From NCBI GenBank assembly GCA_013399305.1, contig VXAI01000090.1, positions 2,999,499 to 3,063,498 on the forward strand: a DNA stretch of 64,000 nucleotides, written 5' to 3'. The position numbers and the translations under genes were made by a program. Below are positions 13,590 to 22,885 of the stretch, piece after piece (positions within the stretch are counted from its first letter, which is position 1; each line of letters starts with the position of its first letter). The stretch comes from Rostratula benghalensis (Eukaryota; Chordata; Aves; Charadriiformes; Rostratulidae). Below the pieces are notes generated by a model, which was not told where the DNA came from, did no database searches, and worked only from the letters and a program-made list of their open reading frames with translations.

Positions 13590-15890
13590 TGGGTGTTTGT
13601 ATTTCCAAACAGATCCTTTCTCTGTTTTGATCCGTAATAGTGTTAGCACTATGGCTATCCATACTGCAAATACATATCAGCTCTTTCTCAGGCACTGATA
13701 TGGAGTGAATCAGTTACTGCCTTGAGATAAGAAAGCCCAGAGAGGAGAGGAGAAGGTGTACCACACTTTGCACCCTGCACATAGTGAGTTTGGCCACATC
13801 ACATGCCTGAGTCAGGATTTGCGTGTGTAGAATACAAGAAAGGTGGATGTGCATGATATAGTGCATTGTCCAGACTGGACCCAGAAACCTTCTGTCTTGA
13901 TCTGATTTGCTAATCCTACATCTTGTGATGCAGGCCTGTCTGCAGCCATGGTCCACGCAACTCATGCTCCAAAACTGAAGGCTAGGCAGGACGTTGCAGA
14001 TTACTCCCATGTCGGATATAACTACATACACTCTACACAGAGCACTAGGAATTTAGAGATTATTTCTTTCTTTGAGATAAAAGAACTGAGAATGGCCTAC
14101 TAAAATCTCATGAAGCAGAAAAAAATGCTGGCAAATTACATTCTGGTTAATTAGATTAGTTACTAACCAGTTAGTTATTAGTTGGTGCTTCTAAATAATA
14201 GCTAAAGGATAGGGGTTGACAGCCATTTTCTCTGTCTCGTATGTTGTGTCTTATAGTTATGTCTTGCAAATTAGGAAGTCAGCTCCTTTCTCTTTCATGG
14301 ACATTAAAAAAAAATAAATTGCATTTAGGGTTCACCTACAGGGATTATCGTGCCCAATAATCATGAGCTTGCTTTGCTCATTTGCCAAAACAGCAGGATT
14401 ATAGCCTGTTTCAATTGAGAAAGTTGTATCTTTAATTAGAAATTAGTGTCATACTTAGTCAAAGACAATACACCCATAGTTGGCTTTTCATATGACAGTC
14501 TTTCTGCATTTTATTTGTTTGACTTGTGGGCAGAACATGCTTGTGAAAATGTATGCATCCTCGTATCTATCAAGTCCTGTTCTGGACAGACTACCATTAA
14601 GCGACACATTTCTCAGACAGTGAATGCCATTGGGAGAATATTACAGGCAGGTAACTTAAAAGAAACTTCTGTTAAAGCATGAATTAGTTTAGAAAAATAT
14701 TCTCCCCGTATATATTTATTTATACAAAGAAATTATACACAAACAATTACAAAATATAATTACATGTTGAAGCTGTCCATTTCAGCACATGGCTCTGGAA
14801 ATTCTCCAGAATATTGCCCATGACAGAGAGTGACATTCAATGATGCAGATGGAAGCCATTTTTTAACATTTAGCAAATCTGGAACTTAAACATTATTTGA
14901 TTTGACAAATAGCTGAAAATAAATGGCAATTGGCCCTTTGTGTATAAAGAAATTGATGATAATATCTATCTATATGATATGGTACTTTTCATCAGTAGAT
15001 CTCAAAGAGTTTGCAAAAGGAGGTCATGACAACTTCAAAGGTGTTTGCAGTTTATTTAAATGTGACAGAATGGAAAAATTCTCACATTTATATTCTACAA
15101 AGTGGTTTCTGAAGTGCTGTAGAGGATAACGCACCTGAGACTTGCCCGTGAAAAAAAGTATTACAGCAGAAAAAATGCACAAAAATAGTGCAGAGAAATT
15201 TTCTATTTTAATATGTTTTTTCACAGTACAGTTGTGGGTAATTTGTTCTTAATTTACTGGCATAAAGCTGTTCATATATATCTTTGTCTGCAAAGAGAGA
15301 TTACACTGCTTATAAAATGTAAGTTAAAATAAAATTTCTTCCTAAATCAGGGACAGATGCTGAAAATTATTGAATTATATACTAATTTGATTGTTGTATT
15401 CTGAAAAAAATGATTACTGCAGAAAGATTTCTTAAATGTTAGGTAGACCAGATTATAGCAAACCAAATGAGAAATTTTACATATAGTAAGCAGTGCAGTT
15501 TAAGAGCGCAGATATAGAAGTTCTGTCCAAGGATAAGCACCTGTTGGAGGTGGAATACTTGGTATGTGGATAGTTGCAGTCAGCACTCTGATGTCTTCCC
15601 ATCTCAGGAAAATCCTCCTAGAATAAATATACATATAAATCATACTAAGATGTAGCGAATAAGTCATAAAACCCTTTTCATCCATGAGTAAATATTTCTG
15701 TAGTCTTTCCCAAATTAATATCTTTTAGAAATAAAAGAGATGAAGTCTCCATAGTAGAGAGCAGGCAGAGGTCTACTTGAGTACAATGGACTAAGCAAAA
15801 TCATTGTTTATTTCACTCAGTCTTTGTATGTATTCATGGATCTGCATGATTCAATGCCAATTATTTGCATCAACAAAGGGGTAAAAATTA
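13590..15890. other. Non-coding stretch before the retroelement cluster
   Basis: No gene recognised. A GC-richer patch at about 13725-14035 carries a 105-codon minus-strand open frame (13714-14031) with no domain. The rest is AT-rich. Confidence 0.55.
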
Positions 15891-16135
15891 GAATCACAAA
15901 ATTATAGAAATATTTGTTGGACGGGACCTCTGTATGTCAAGTACTCTACCTCCGTCATGAGGCAGTTTGATCAATATTAGATGAGGTCAGCTTTGTCTCT
16001 GTCTAGACTAGTAATAAAGGTGGGTGTTTCACAGTTTCTCTAGGCAACCTGTTTGCTGTACTATACTTATGGTGAAAATTTGCTTCAGCCAGTACCTTTC
16101 AAGCCACAAGTTTATGTCTCTGACACCTGAGAATA
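15891..16135 (-). mobile_element. CR1 LINE 3' fragment, old and divergent
   Basis: Reading the minus strand, the end is a degraded CR1 3' terminus: on the plus strand a variant of AATCATAGAAT, then a GG(A/G)CGGGACCTCT-like block. Further in, TTTCTCTAGGCAACCTG and a TATGGTGAAAATTTGCTT-like block match the CR1 segment for the C-terminal end of ORF2. Divergence is high, so this is an old insertion. It abuts the next CR1, which lies in the opposite direction. Confidence 0.7.
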
Positions 16136-16155
16136 CTGAGAAGATGTTGACTCTT

Positions 16156-17809
16156 TGACGTGGCCAGGAACCAGATTAGGCAAGCTGAAGCCCAGACAGA
16201 CTTAAATCTGGACAAGGACATCAAGGGCAGCAAGAAAAACTTCTATAGTTATGTCAGGGATAAAGGCAAGAATAGGGAAGTTGTAGGCCCTCTGGAGAAG
16301 GAAACAGAAGACCTGGTCACCCAATGTATGGAAAAGGCTGAATTACTGAGTGACTTTTTTGCCTCGGTTTTCCCTGGCAAGGGCTCTAACCACACCGCCC
16401 AAGTCATGGAAGGCAAAAACAAAGGCTATGAGAATGAAAAAATGCCCACTGTTATAGAAGATCATATTTGAGACCTTCTAGGGAACCTGAAGGTGCATAA
16501 GTCTATGGGACCTGATGAAATACATCCACAGATCCTGAGGAAACTGGTGGATAAAATAGCTAAGCTATTTCCATCATATTTGAGAAGTTGTGGCAATCTG
16601 GTGAAGTTTCCTCTGACTGGAAAAGGGGAATCATAACCCCAATATTCAAAAAGGGAAAAAAGGAAGAGCCAGGGAATTACAGGCAAATCAGTCTCACCTC
16701 TGTGCCTGACGTCTTGCCAGGAGCAGATCCTCCTGGAATCTCTGCTAAGGCACATGGAAAATAAGGAGGTGATTGGTGACGGCCAACATGGCTTCACCAA
16801 GGGCAAGTCATGTCCCTGGGACCAGTCTGCCGGGACCAATACTGTTTAATATCTTTGCTGGAGATATGGACCATTGGATAGAATATACCCTCAGCAAGTT
16901 TGCCGACAACACCAAGCTGTGTGGTGTGGTCAAGACGCTGGAGGGAAGGGATGCTGTCCAGAGAAACCTGCACAGGAATGAGAGGTGGGCTAGTGCAAAT
17001 CATATGAAGTTCAACCAAATCAAGTGCAGGGTCTTGCATGTGGAACATGGCAATCCCGAGCAGAAATACAGGTTGGGTGGAGAATGGTTGAGGAGCAGCC
17101 CTTAGGAGAAGGACCTGAGACTGATGGTGGACAAGAAGCTCAACATGAGCTGGTAGTGCACACTGGCAGTCCAGAAAGCCAGCTGCACCCTGGTCTGCAT
17201 CAAAAGAAGCGTGGCCAGCAGGTTGAGGGAGGTGATTCTATCCTTATACTCTGCTTTTGAGAGACCCCACTTGGAGTACTGCGTACAACTTTGGAGACCT
17301 CATCACAGAAAGGACATGGACCTGTTGGAAAAGGTCCAGCAGAGGGCCACGAAGATGATCCAAAGGCTGGAGCACCTCTGCTATGAAGATAGGTTGAGAA
17401 AGTTGGGGTTGTTCAGTCTGGAGAAGAGAAGGCTTCAGGAGACCTTATAGCAGCCTTCCAGTGTCTGAAGGGAACCTACAAGAGAGCTGGAGAGGGTATT
17501 CTTTGTAAGGGAGTATAGTGATAGGATGAGATGTAATGGTTTTAAATTGGAGGAGGGGAGATTTAGATTAGGTACTAGAAAGAAATTCTTTACTATGAGC
17601 GTGGTGAGACACTGGAACAGGTTGCCCAGGGAAGCTGTGAATGCCCTCCTCCCTGAAAGTGGAAGCCCGATCCCTGGGAGTGTTCAAGGCTAGGCTGGAT
17701 GGGGCTTTGAACAACATGGTGTTAGTGGGAGGTGACCCTGCCCAAGGCAGGGGGGTTGGAACTTGGTCTTTAAGGTCTCTTCCAACTTTAAACAATCTAT
17801 GATTCTATG
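16156..17809 (+). mobile_element. CR1 LINE, 5'-truncated, plus strand
   Basis: About 1.65 kb of a CR1 non-LTR retrotransposon. It starts in the linker between endonuclease and reverse transcriptase and runs through the RT domain, the C-terminal region and the 3' UTR. It ends in AATCTATGATTCTATG at about 17794-17809, the typical degenerate 8-mer CR1 terminus. Lack of the 5' end is usual for CR1, because target-primed reverse transcription often stops early. It begins about 20 bases after an opposite-strand CR1 end, so insertion next to or into an older CR1 is likely. Confidence 0.93.
16160..17450 (+). pseudogene. Broken CR1 ORF2 (reverse transcriptase)
   Basis: In the intact family this encodes the endonuclease/reverse transcriptase that copies CR1 RNA at a nicked target. 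Frame one (16160-16471) carries the pre-RT region with SDFFASVFPGK and ends at an in-frame TGA where the family has an Arg, consistent with CpG decay. The RT block [11 protein letters not shown] (about 16673-16705) follows a frameshift. Around 16815-16825 the sequence jumps from GFTKGKSC to the block before the catalytic site, so the segment with the first catalytic Asp is missing (inferred roughly 250-300 bases). The catalytic motif at 16899-16910 reads FADN instead of FADD. The C-terminal [11 protein letters not shown] and FSLEKRR blocks are recognisable at 17258-17440. It is clearly inactive. Confidence 0.9.
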
Positions 17810-18086
17810 TTTTGCACTGCTTTTCAAATAGTTCCATTTGTGTTCCAGATCATCTCTTCACAAGACTAAATAGGCTGATCTCTTCATATCTATTCAAAAA
17901 CCATATGCTTTAGCTCCCTGACCATCTTTGTAGCACATCTTAGGAAACTGTGTGCTCTGAAAGTCTGAATGGATGTAAGTGGCCAAGTTTTCTCTTAGAA
18001 GAACTTTGATTAGTTAAGTGAAAACGTGGTAAGGTAACTGTAGATGATGGAATTCACCAAAAGGAAAGAAAAACTTTGTGCATAAA
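17810..18086. other. Short spacer between CR1 and LTR
   Basis: About 280 bases of unremarkable AT-rich sequence with no feature recognised. Confidence 0.5.
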
Positions 18087-18587
18087 TGCATTGTGTGCAG
18101 GTGGCAATGTTTTGGTACCAGAGGTACTCCGGGGGGTGGCCTGTGTGCAGAGGCAGGGGATGCCCATGCTGGACACAACCAGTTTCAGCTGGCTCCAATG
18201 ATCCCATCACAGGACAAAGCTAAGTCCCCCAGCCAAGATTTTGGTGCCTCCATGATAACATATCTAAGAAAGTGTAGAAAATACCTCACAGATGTGGGAG
18301 GAGGGAAGAAAAATAGCGAGAAACAGTAGTGTGAACAACAAGGTAAAATAAGAAGGGAGGTGGTGTCTTAAAATTTGTCTTTGTTTCTCACTACCCAAAT
18401 CTGTCTTAACTGGCAATAAATTAAATTGTCTTTCCCCAAGCTGAGTCTGTTTTGCCTCTTATGGTAACTTGTAGGCAGTTTTAACTCAGGAGCTTTTTCG
18501 TGCTATTTTCTCCTGTCCTGTTGAGGTGAGGGAGTGAGTGAGCATCTGTGTGGGCAGCAAGATTCTGTCCAAGGGTAGCCCGCAACA
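18087..18587 (+). mobile_element. Solo LTR of an endogenous retrovirus, plus strand
   Basis: About 500 bases from TGCATTGTGTGC to CGCAACA. U3 contains CTGGCTCCAATGATCCCATC and a TATA-like CATATCTAAGAA at about 18259-18270. AATAAA is at 18415-18420, followed by a U5-like segment with TTCCCCAAGCTGAGTCTGTTTT. The same order and wording occur in reverse complement in the larger LTR at 27755-28701, which supports homology and orientation. No gag, pol or env sequence adjoins it, so it is a solo LTR formed by LTR-LTR recombination. An exact target duplication is not visible. Edges are uncertain by a few bases. Family assignment is from recall, not a search. Confidence 0.75.
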
Positions 18588-18630
18588 AGAAGAAAAGACA
18601 ATAATTGTTTATGCAACTTTGACATGACTC

Positions 18631-18663
18631 CTGCATTAAACTTGCATTAAACTTACATTAAAC
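18631..18663 (+). repeat. 11-bp tandem repeat, three copies
   Basis: CTGCATTAAAC, TTGCATTAAAC and TTACATTAAAC follow each other directly: a short minisatellite just outside the LTR end. Confidence 0.85.
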
Positions 18664-19410
18664 CAAGAAACAGAAAGTGAATAAAACTCCATATCTCAGA
18701 TAGTGATAAACAACCAATTCTAGTGAAGTCGATGAGCTGTTGACTGCCACTGATGGTCTGGTTCTGTTTTAGCTCCTGACCCACTCTGACTTAATCACTA
18801 TGAAAATTTATCAGTGGCAATCTCCAAGGGTTAATAAAACTATTAACATATTCCTTATAAAAAAACCCACATCACTCTGCTTTGAAGGACACAGATGGCA
18901 AGAGAGACAGAAGATATAAACTAGTGAGCTTATCTCTCCCACCCCCCCAGTGCTTGGTGATCGAATTGGAAGTGGGGTCCATTATTAGAATTGCCTACCA
19001 GGAAGGGGTAAAAAGCTTGCTTTTCAAAACTTTGTTGAGGTCCAAGTAGTTATAAAACAGTGCCACTGATTTTATTGACCCTTAATTGGGTAAGTTACCA
19101 TTACTGATAGAAGTGAGCTTCTCTGCCAAGCATTTCAGTAGAAAACTTCTGAGCTGGGGTATCCTCAGGATTTCAGCTATTGGCATTACTGTTCTGTGAA
19201 TCTTACATGTTAATCCAAAAGACATGCCAGCAGGTAGGAGCCAACCTTTCTTTAGACTCAGTGTTTCTAGACATCAGATAGGGTAAGCAGAGGCAGAGTT
19301 AATTGAACTTTAGATTATGTGCCATAAAATAGATTTTACAATCTGAATATACACATATCCATGTCTTCTTGTATAGTCAAAAGAGAGAACAAACTTTTCT
19401 TCTAACACAG
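18664..19410. other. Non-coding spacer
   Basis: No gene or repeat recognised between the two LTRs. The flanking LTRs belong to different families and point in opposite directions, so this is not the interior of a provirus. Confidence 0.6.
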
Positions 19411-19902
19411 TGTCATGGTGGCATGGTGGCAGGTAAGCTGGCAGGTAAGACCATGTGGCCATTCATACATTTCTCCTTCTTTCCCCTAAAAGGGCAGTGA
19501 GAAAAGGGAAAAAATGAGGGGAAAGAGAATGGAAAAAAAAAAATATCTGTGCTGAGATAAAGGCAATATAATAGAACAGTAACAGAAAAGGATAATAATA
19601 ACAATAATAACAACGTGCATGTCACTCTTACCACCCAGTGAATTGGCACCTTCTGGAGCAGTTAGCACTGATTCCCCTCCCCACCAGCCAGCACCCATTT
19701 GTATACTGAGCATGGCATCTATGGTAAGGAATGTTCCACTGGCCATTACTTTCTGTTTGTGCTCCTTCTCAGCTTCTATGGGAATCTGAAAAATCCTTGA
19801 AAAGTATAATCGCTACCTAGAAACAATTGAAACATTACTGGCATTCCTTTCAGAGCTATCACTATAAAGAAAATTAACTCCTTCCCAGCTGAAACCAGGA
19901 CA
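19411..19902 (-). mobile_element. Solo LTR (ERVL-like), minus strand
   Basis: Read on the minus strand it opens at 19902 with TGTCCTGGTTTCAGCTGGGA followed by GAGTTAATTTTCTT. It then has a U3 core with TGGCCAGTGGAACATTCC and a TCAGTATACAAAT TATA-like box (plus 19697-19710). A GTTATTATT-rich R/U5 segment follows, and it ends with CCATGACA at 19411. This is the layout of a common avian LTR family. The 492-base length is typical of a complete solo LTR. The 5-base flanks do not match exactly, so the target duplication has decayed or the ends are slightly misplaced. Confidence 0.8.
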
Positions 19903-20118
19903 CAAGTACCTAAGATGCAGAAGATCAAACTCTGTAGGTGCTCTGATTTCTCTGTTTGCTAGATAGACTAGTTCAGGCTCATATTTCTCTTATTAATAAA
20001 TGAATACAAATAACATTCTTCCTCTAGCTTTTTTTTAAGTCCGTGCAACCTGCCTGGGCCAAGAGGATTTGGCACATTCTCTGGACTTGGGCCATTCCAA
20101 CTTTTGCACTTGCCCGAG
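19903..20118. other. Spacer between LTR and CR1
   Basis: About 215 bases with an oligo-T run near 20029-20036. No feature recognised. Confidence 0.5.
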
Positions 20119-20199
20119 TCATAGAATCACAGAATATCAGGGATTGGAAGGGACCTTGAAACATCATCTAGTCCAGTCCCCCTGCCAGAGCAGGAACAC

Positions 20200-21291
20200 C
20201 TAGACCAGGTACATGTCCAGATGGGTTTTGAATATCTTCAGAGAAGGAGACGACATAACCACCTCTCTGAGCAGACTGTTCCAGTGTTCCGTCACCCTCA
20301 CTGTGAAGAAGTTTTTCCTCATATTAAAGTGGAACCTCTTATGTTCCAGCTTGCACCCATCACCCCTTGTCCTATCATAGGCCGTCACTGAGAAGAGCCT
20401 GGCTCCATCCTCCTGACACTCACCCTTTACGTATTTATAAACATTCATGAGGTCACCCCTCAGTCTCCTCTTCTCCAAGCTAAAGAGACCCAGCTCCCTC
20501 AGCCTTTCCTCATACGGGAGATGGTCCGCTCCCTTCATCATCTTTGTGGCTCTACGTTGGACTCTTTCAAGCAGTTCCCTGTCCCTCTGGAACTGAGGGG
20601 CCCAGAACTGGACACAGTATTCCAGATGGGGTCTCACCAGGGCAGAGTAGAGGGGGAGGAGAACCTCTCTGCACCTACTGACCACAGCCCTTCTAATACA
20701 CCCCAGGATGCCATTGGCCTTCCTGGCCACCAGGGCACAGTGCTGGCTCATGGTCATCCTGCTGTCTACCAGGACCCCCAGGTCCCTTTCCCCATCACTG
20801 CTCTCCAACAGTACAGTTCCCAACTTGTAGTGGTACCTGCAGTTATTCTTGTCCAGATGTAGGACTCTACACTTGTCCTTGTTAAATTTCATTAAATTTC
20901 TCTCTGCCCATCTCTCCAGCCTGTCCAGGTCTCACTGGATGGCAGCACGGCCTTCTGGAGTGTCAACCACTCCTCCCAGTTTGGTGTCATCAGCAAACTT
21001 GCTGATCATGCACTCCATTCCCTCATCCAAGTCCTTGATGAATATATTGAATAGTACTGGTCCCAGTACTGATCCCTGAGAGACTCCACTAGGTACAGGA
21101 ATTCATCTCGACTCCATCCCACTGACCATCACTTTCTGGCTTCTATCTTTCAGCCAGTTCCTGATCCACCTCACTTCCCGATCGTCCAGGCCACAATTCC
21201 TCAGTTTAGCCACGAGGATGCTGTGAGAGACCATGTCAAATGCTTTACTGAAGTCAAGATAGATGACATCCACTGCTCTACCATCATCCAT
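20200..21291 (-). pseudogene. CR1 ORF2, reverse-transcriptase part
   Basis: The minus-strand frame 21291-21103 contains [11 protein letters not shown], which carries the first catalytic Asp of the RT palm. Next comes the [15 protein letters not shown] block, then intact FADDTKL at 20986-20997. An in-frame TGA (Arg to stop, CpG decay) and a disrupted stretch between 21103 and 20892 break the frame. From 20892 to 20200 an uninterrupted 230-codon frame gives the C-terminal region ([45 protein letters not shown]). Motifs are intact but the reading frame is not, so no active protein is expected. Confidence 0.9.
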
Positions 21292-21329
21292 CCACCTGGT
21301 TATGTCTTCCTAAAAGGCTACCAGGTTGG

Positions 21330-22204
21330 NNNNNNNNNNNNNNNNNNNNNNNNNNNNNNNNNNNNNNNNNNNNNNNNNNNNNNNNNNNNNNNNNNNNNNN
21401 NNNNNNNNNNNNNNNNNNNNNNNNNNNNNNNNNNNNNNNNNNNNNNNNNNNNNNNNNNNNNNNNNNNNNNNNNNNNNNNNNNNNNNNNNNNNNNNNNNNN
21501 NNNNNNNNNNNNNNNNNNNNNNNNNNNNNNNNNNNNNNNNNNNNNNNNNNNNNNNNNNNNNNNNNNNNNNNNNNNNNNNNNNNNNNNNNNNNNNNNNNNN
21601 NNNNNNNNNNNNNNNNNNNNNNNNNNNNNNNNNNNNNNNNNNNNNNNNNNNNNNNNNNNNNNNNNNNNNNNNNNNNNNNNNNNNNNNNNNNNNNNNNNNN
21701 NNNNNNNNNNNNNNNNNNNNNNNNNNNNNNNNNNNNNNNNNNNNNNNNNNNNNNNNNNNNNNNNNNNNNNNNNNNNNNNNNNNNNNNNNNNNNNNNNNNN
21801 NNNNNNNNNNNNNNNNNNNNNNNNNNNNNNNNNNNNNNNNNNNNNNNNNNNNNNNNNNNNNNNNNNNNNNNNNNNNNNNNNNNNNNNNNNNNNNNNNNNN
21901 NNNNNNNNNNNNNNNNNNNNNNNNNNNNNNNNNNNNNNNNNNNNNNNNNNNNNNNNNNNNNNNNNNNNNNNNNNNNNNNNNNNNNNNNNNNNNNNNNNNN
22001 NNNNNNNNNNNNNNNNNNNNNNNNNNNNNNNNNNNNNNNNNNNNNNNNNNNNNNNNNNNNNNNNNNNNNNNNNNNNNNNNNNNNNNNNNNNNNNNNNNNN
22101 NNNNNNNNNNNNNNNNNNNNNNNNNNNNNNNNNNNNNNNNNNNNNNNNNNNNNNNNNNNNNNNNNNNNNNNNNNNNNNNNNNNNNNNNNNNNNNNNNNNN
22201 NNNN
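21330..22204. other. Assembly gap (875 N)
   Basis: Unresolved bases inside the CR1. The flanks are endonuclease-linker sequence on the high side and RT sequence (NLVAF) on the low side. The missing part is therefore the linker plus the N-terminal half of RT, and the gap size is close to what that segment should occupy. Open frames spanning the Ns are meaningless. Confidence 0.98.
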
Positions 22205-22880
22205 ATTTCTCTCCTAAAGTATGTCCAGCTTTCCTGGACTCCTGTATCATTCAGGGCAGCCTCCCAAGGGATATTGGCAACCAGTCCTCTGAGCAGATCA
22301 AAGTTTGCTCTCTGGAAGTCCAAGATGTCAGTTTTACTATCCTCCTTCTTAGCTTCTCCAAGGATCATGAACTCAGTCATCTCATGATCACTATGTCCTA
22401 GACGGCCTCCAACTTTTACTTCAGCCACAAGTTTTTCCCTGTTCACAAGGAGTAGGTTTAAGAAAGCACCATCCCTGGTGGTCTCACTTACCAGCTGCCT
22501 GAGGAAGTTATCCTCCACAGACTCCAGGAACCTTCTGGATTGTTCCCTCTCTGCTGTGTTGTATTCCCAGCAGATGTCTGGGAGGTTAAAGTCCCCCACA
22601 AGAACAACAGCAAGCAACCGTGTGATTTCTCCCAGCTGCTTACAGAAAACTTCATCCACCTCACTGCTTTGGGTGGGAGGTCTATAACAGACTCCTACAG
22701 CCATATCGGCTTCATTGACCCTTATCCTAATCCAAATTCTCTCAACCTTAGCATCACTATACTTAATTTCATAACAATCATAACACTCTCTAACATGCAG
22801 GGCCACTCCACCACCTCTCCTTTCCTGTCTGTCCTTCCTGAAGAGCTTGTAGCCATTGATTCTGGCACTCCAGTCGTGAG
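22205..22880 (-). pseudogene. CR1 ORF2, C-terminal part of APE-like endonuclease
   Basis: The endonuclease nicks target DNA to prime reverse transcription. The visible frame reads RRGGGVALHVREC, then GVCYRPP, then GDFNLPDICW (GDFN at 22585-22596), and GHSDHEM (SDH at 22384-22392). GDFN and SDH are conserved catalytic or structural motifs of APE-type nucleases. The N-terminal half with the catalytic Glu is lost by 5' truncation, so the domain is not functional. The frame runs into the assembly gap. Confidence 0.9.
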
Positions 22881-22885
22881 TAAGA

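Larger units (their letters stand above)
20119..22885 (-). mobile_element. CR1 LINE, long copy with internal assembly gap
   Basis: This is the largest CR1 here, about 2.77 kb including the gap. The 3' end is at 20119 (plus-strand TCATAGAATCACAGAATATC, i.e. the CR1 8-mer terminus on the minus strand). Going towards 22885 one passes the 3' UTR, ORF2 C-terminus, RT domain, 875 unknown bases, and the second half of the endonuclease domain. The 5' end is truncated within the endonuclease (last matching residues are near DWSARINGYKLFRKDR). It is the same subfamily as the nested copy at 56979-58060. It looks fairly young: long open stretches and conserved motifs, with only a few stops. Confidence 0.93.

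Noticed and set aside
18087..19902. A provirus bounded by the two LTRs at 18.1 and 19.4 kb
   Set aside because: The LTRs are of different families and opposite orientation, and the interval has no retroviral gene sequence.
20521..21079. Plus-strand frames at 20521-20862 and 20849-21079
   Set aside because: Antisense shadows of the minus-strand CR1 reverse transcriptase. The same happens at 57097-57550 on the minus strand.
21223..22401. Long open frames across the N block, on both strands
   Set aside because: They are open only because unknown bases carry no stops. The real content is CR1 ORF2 on the minus strand.
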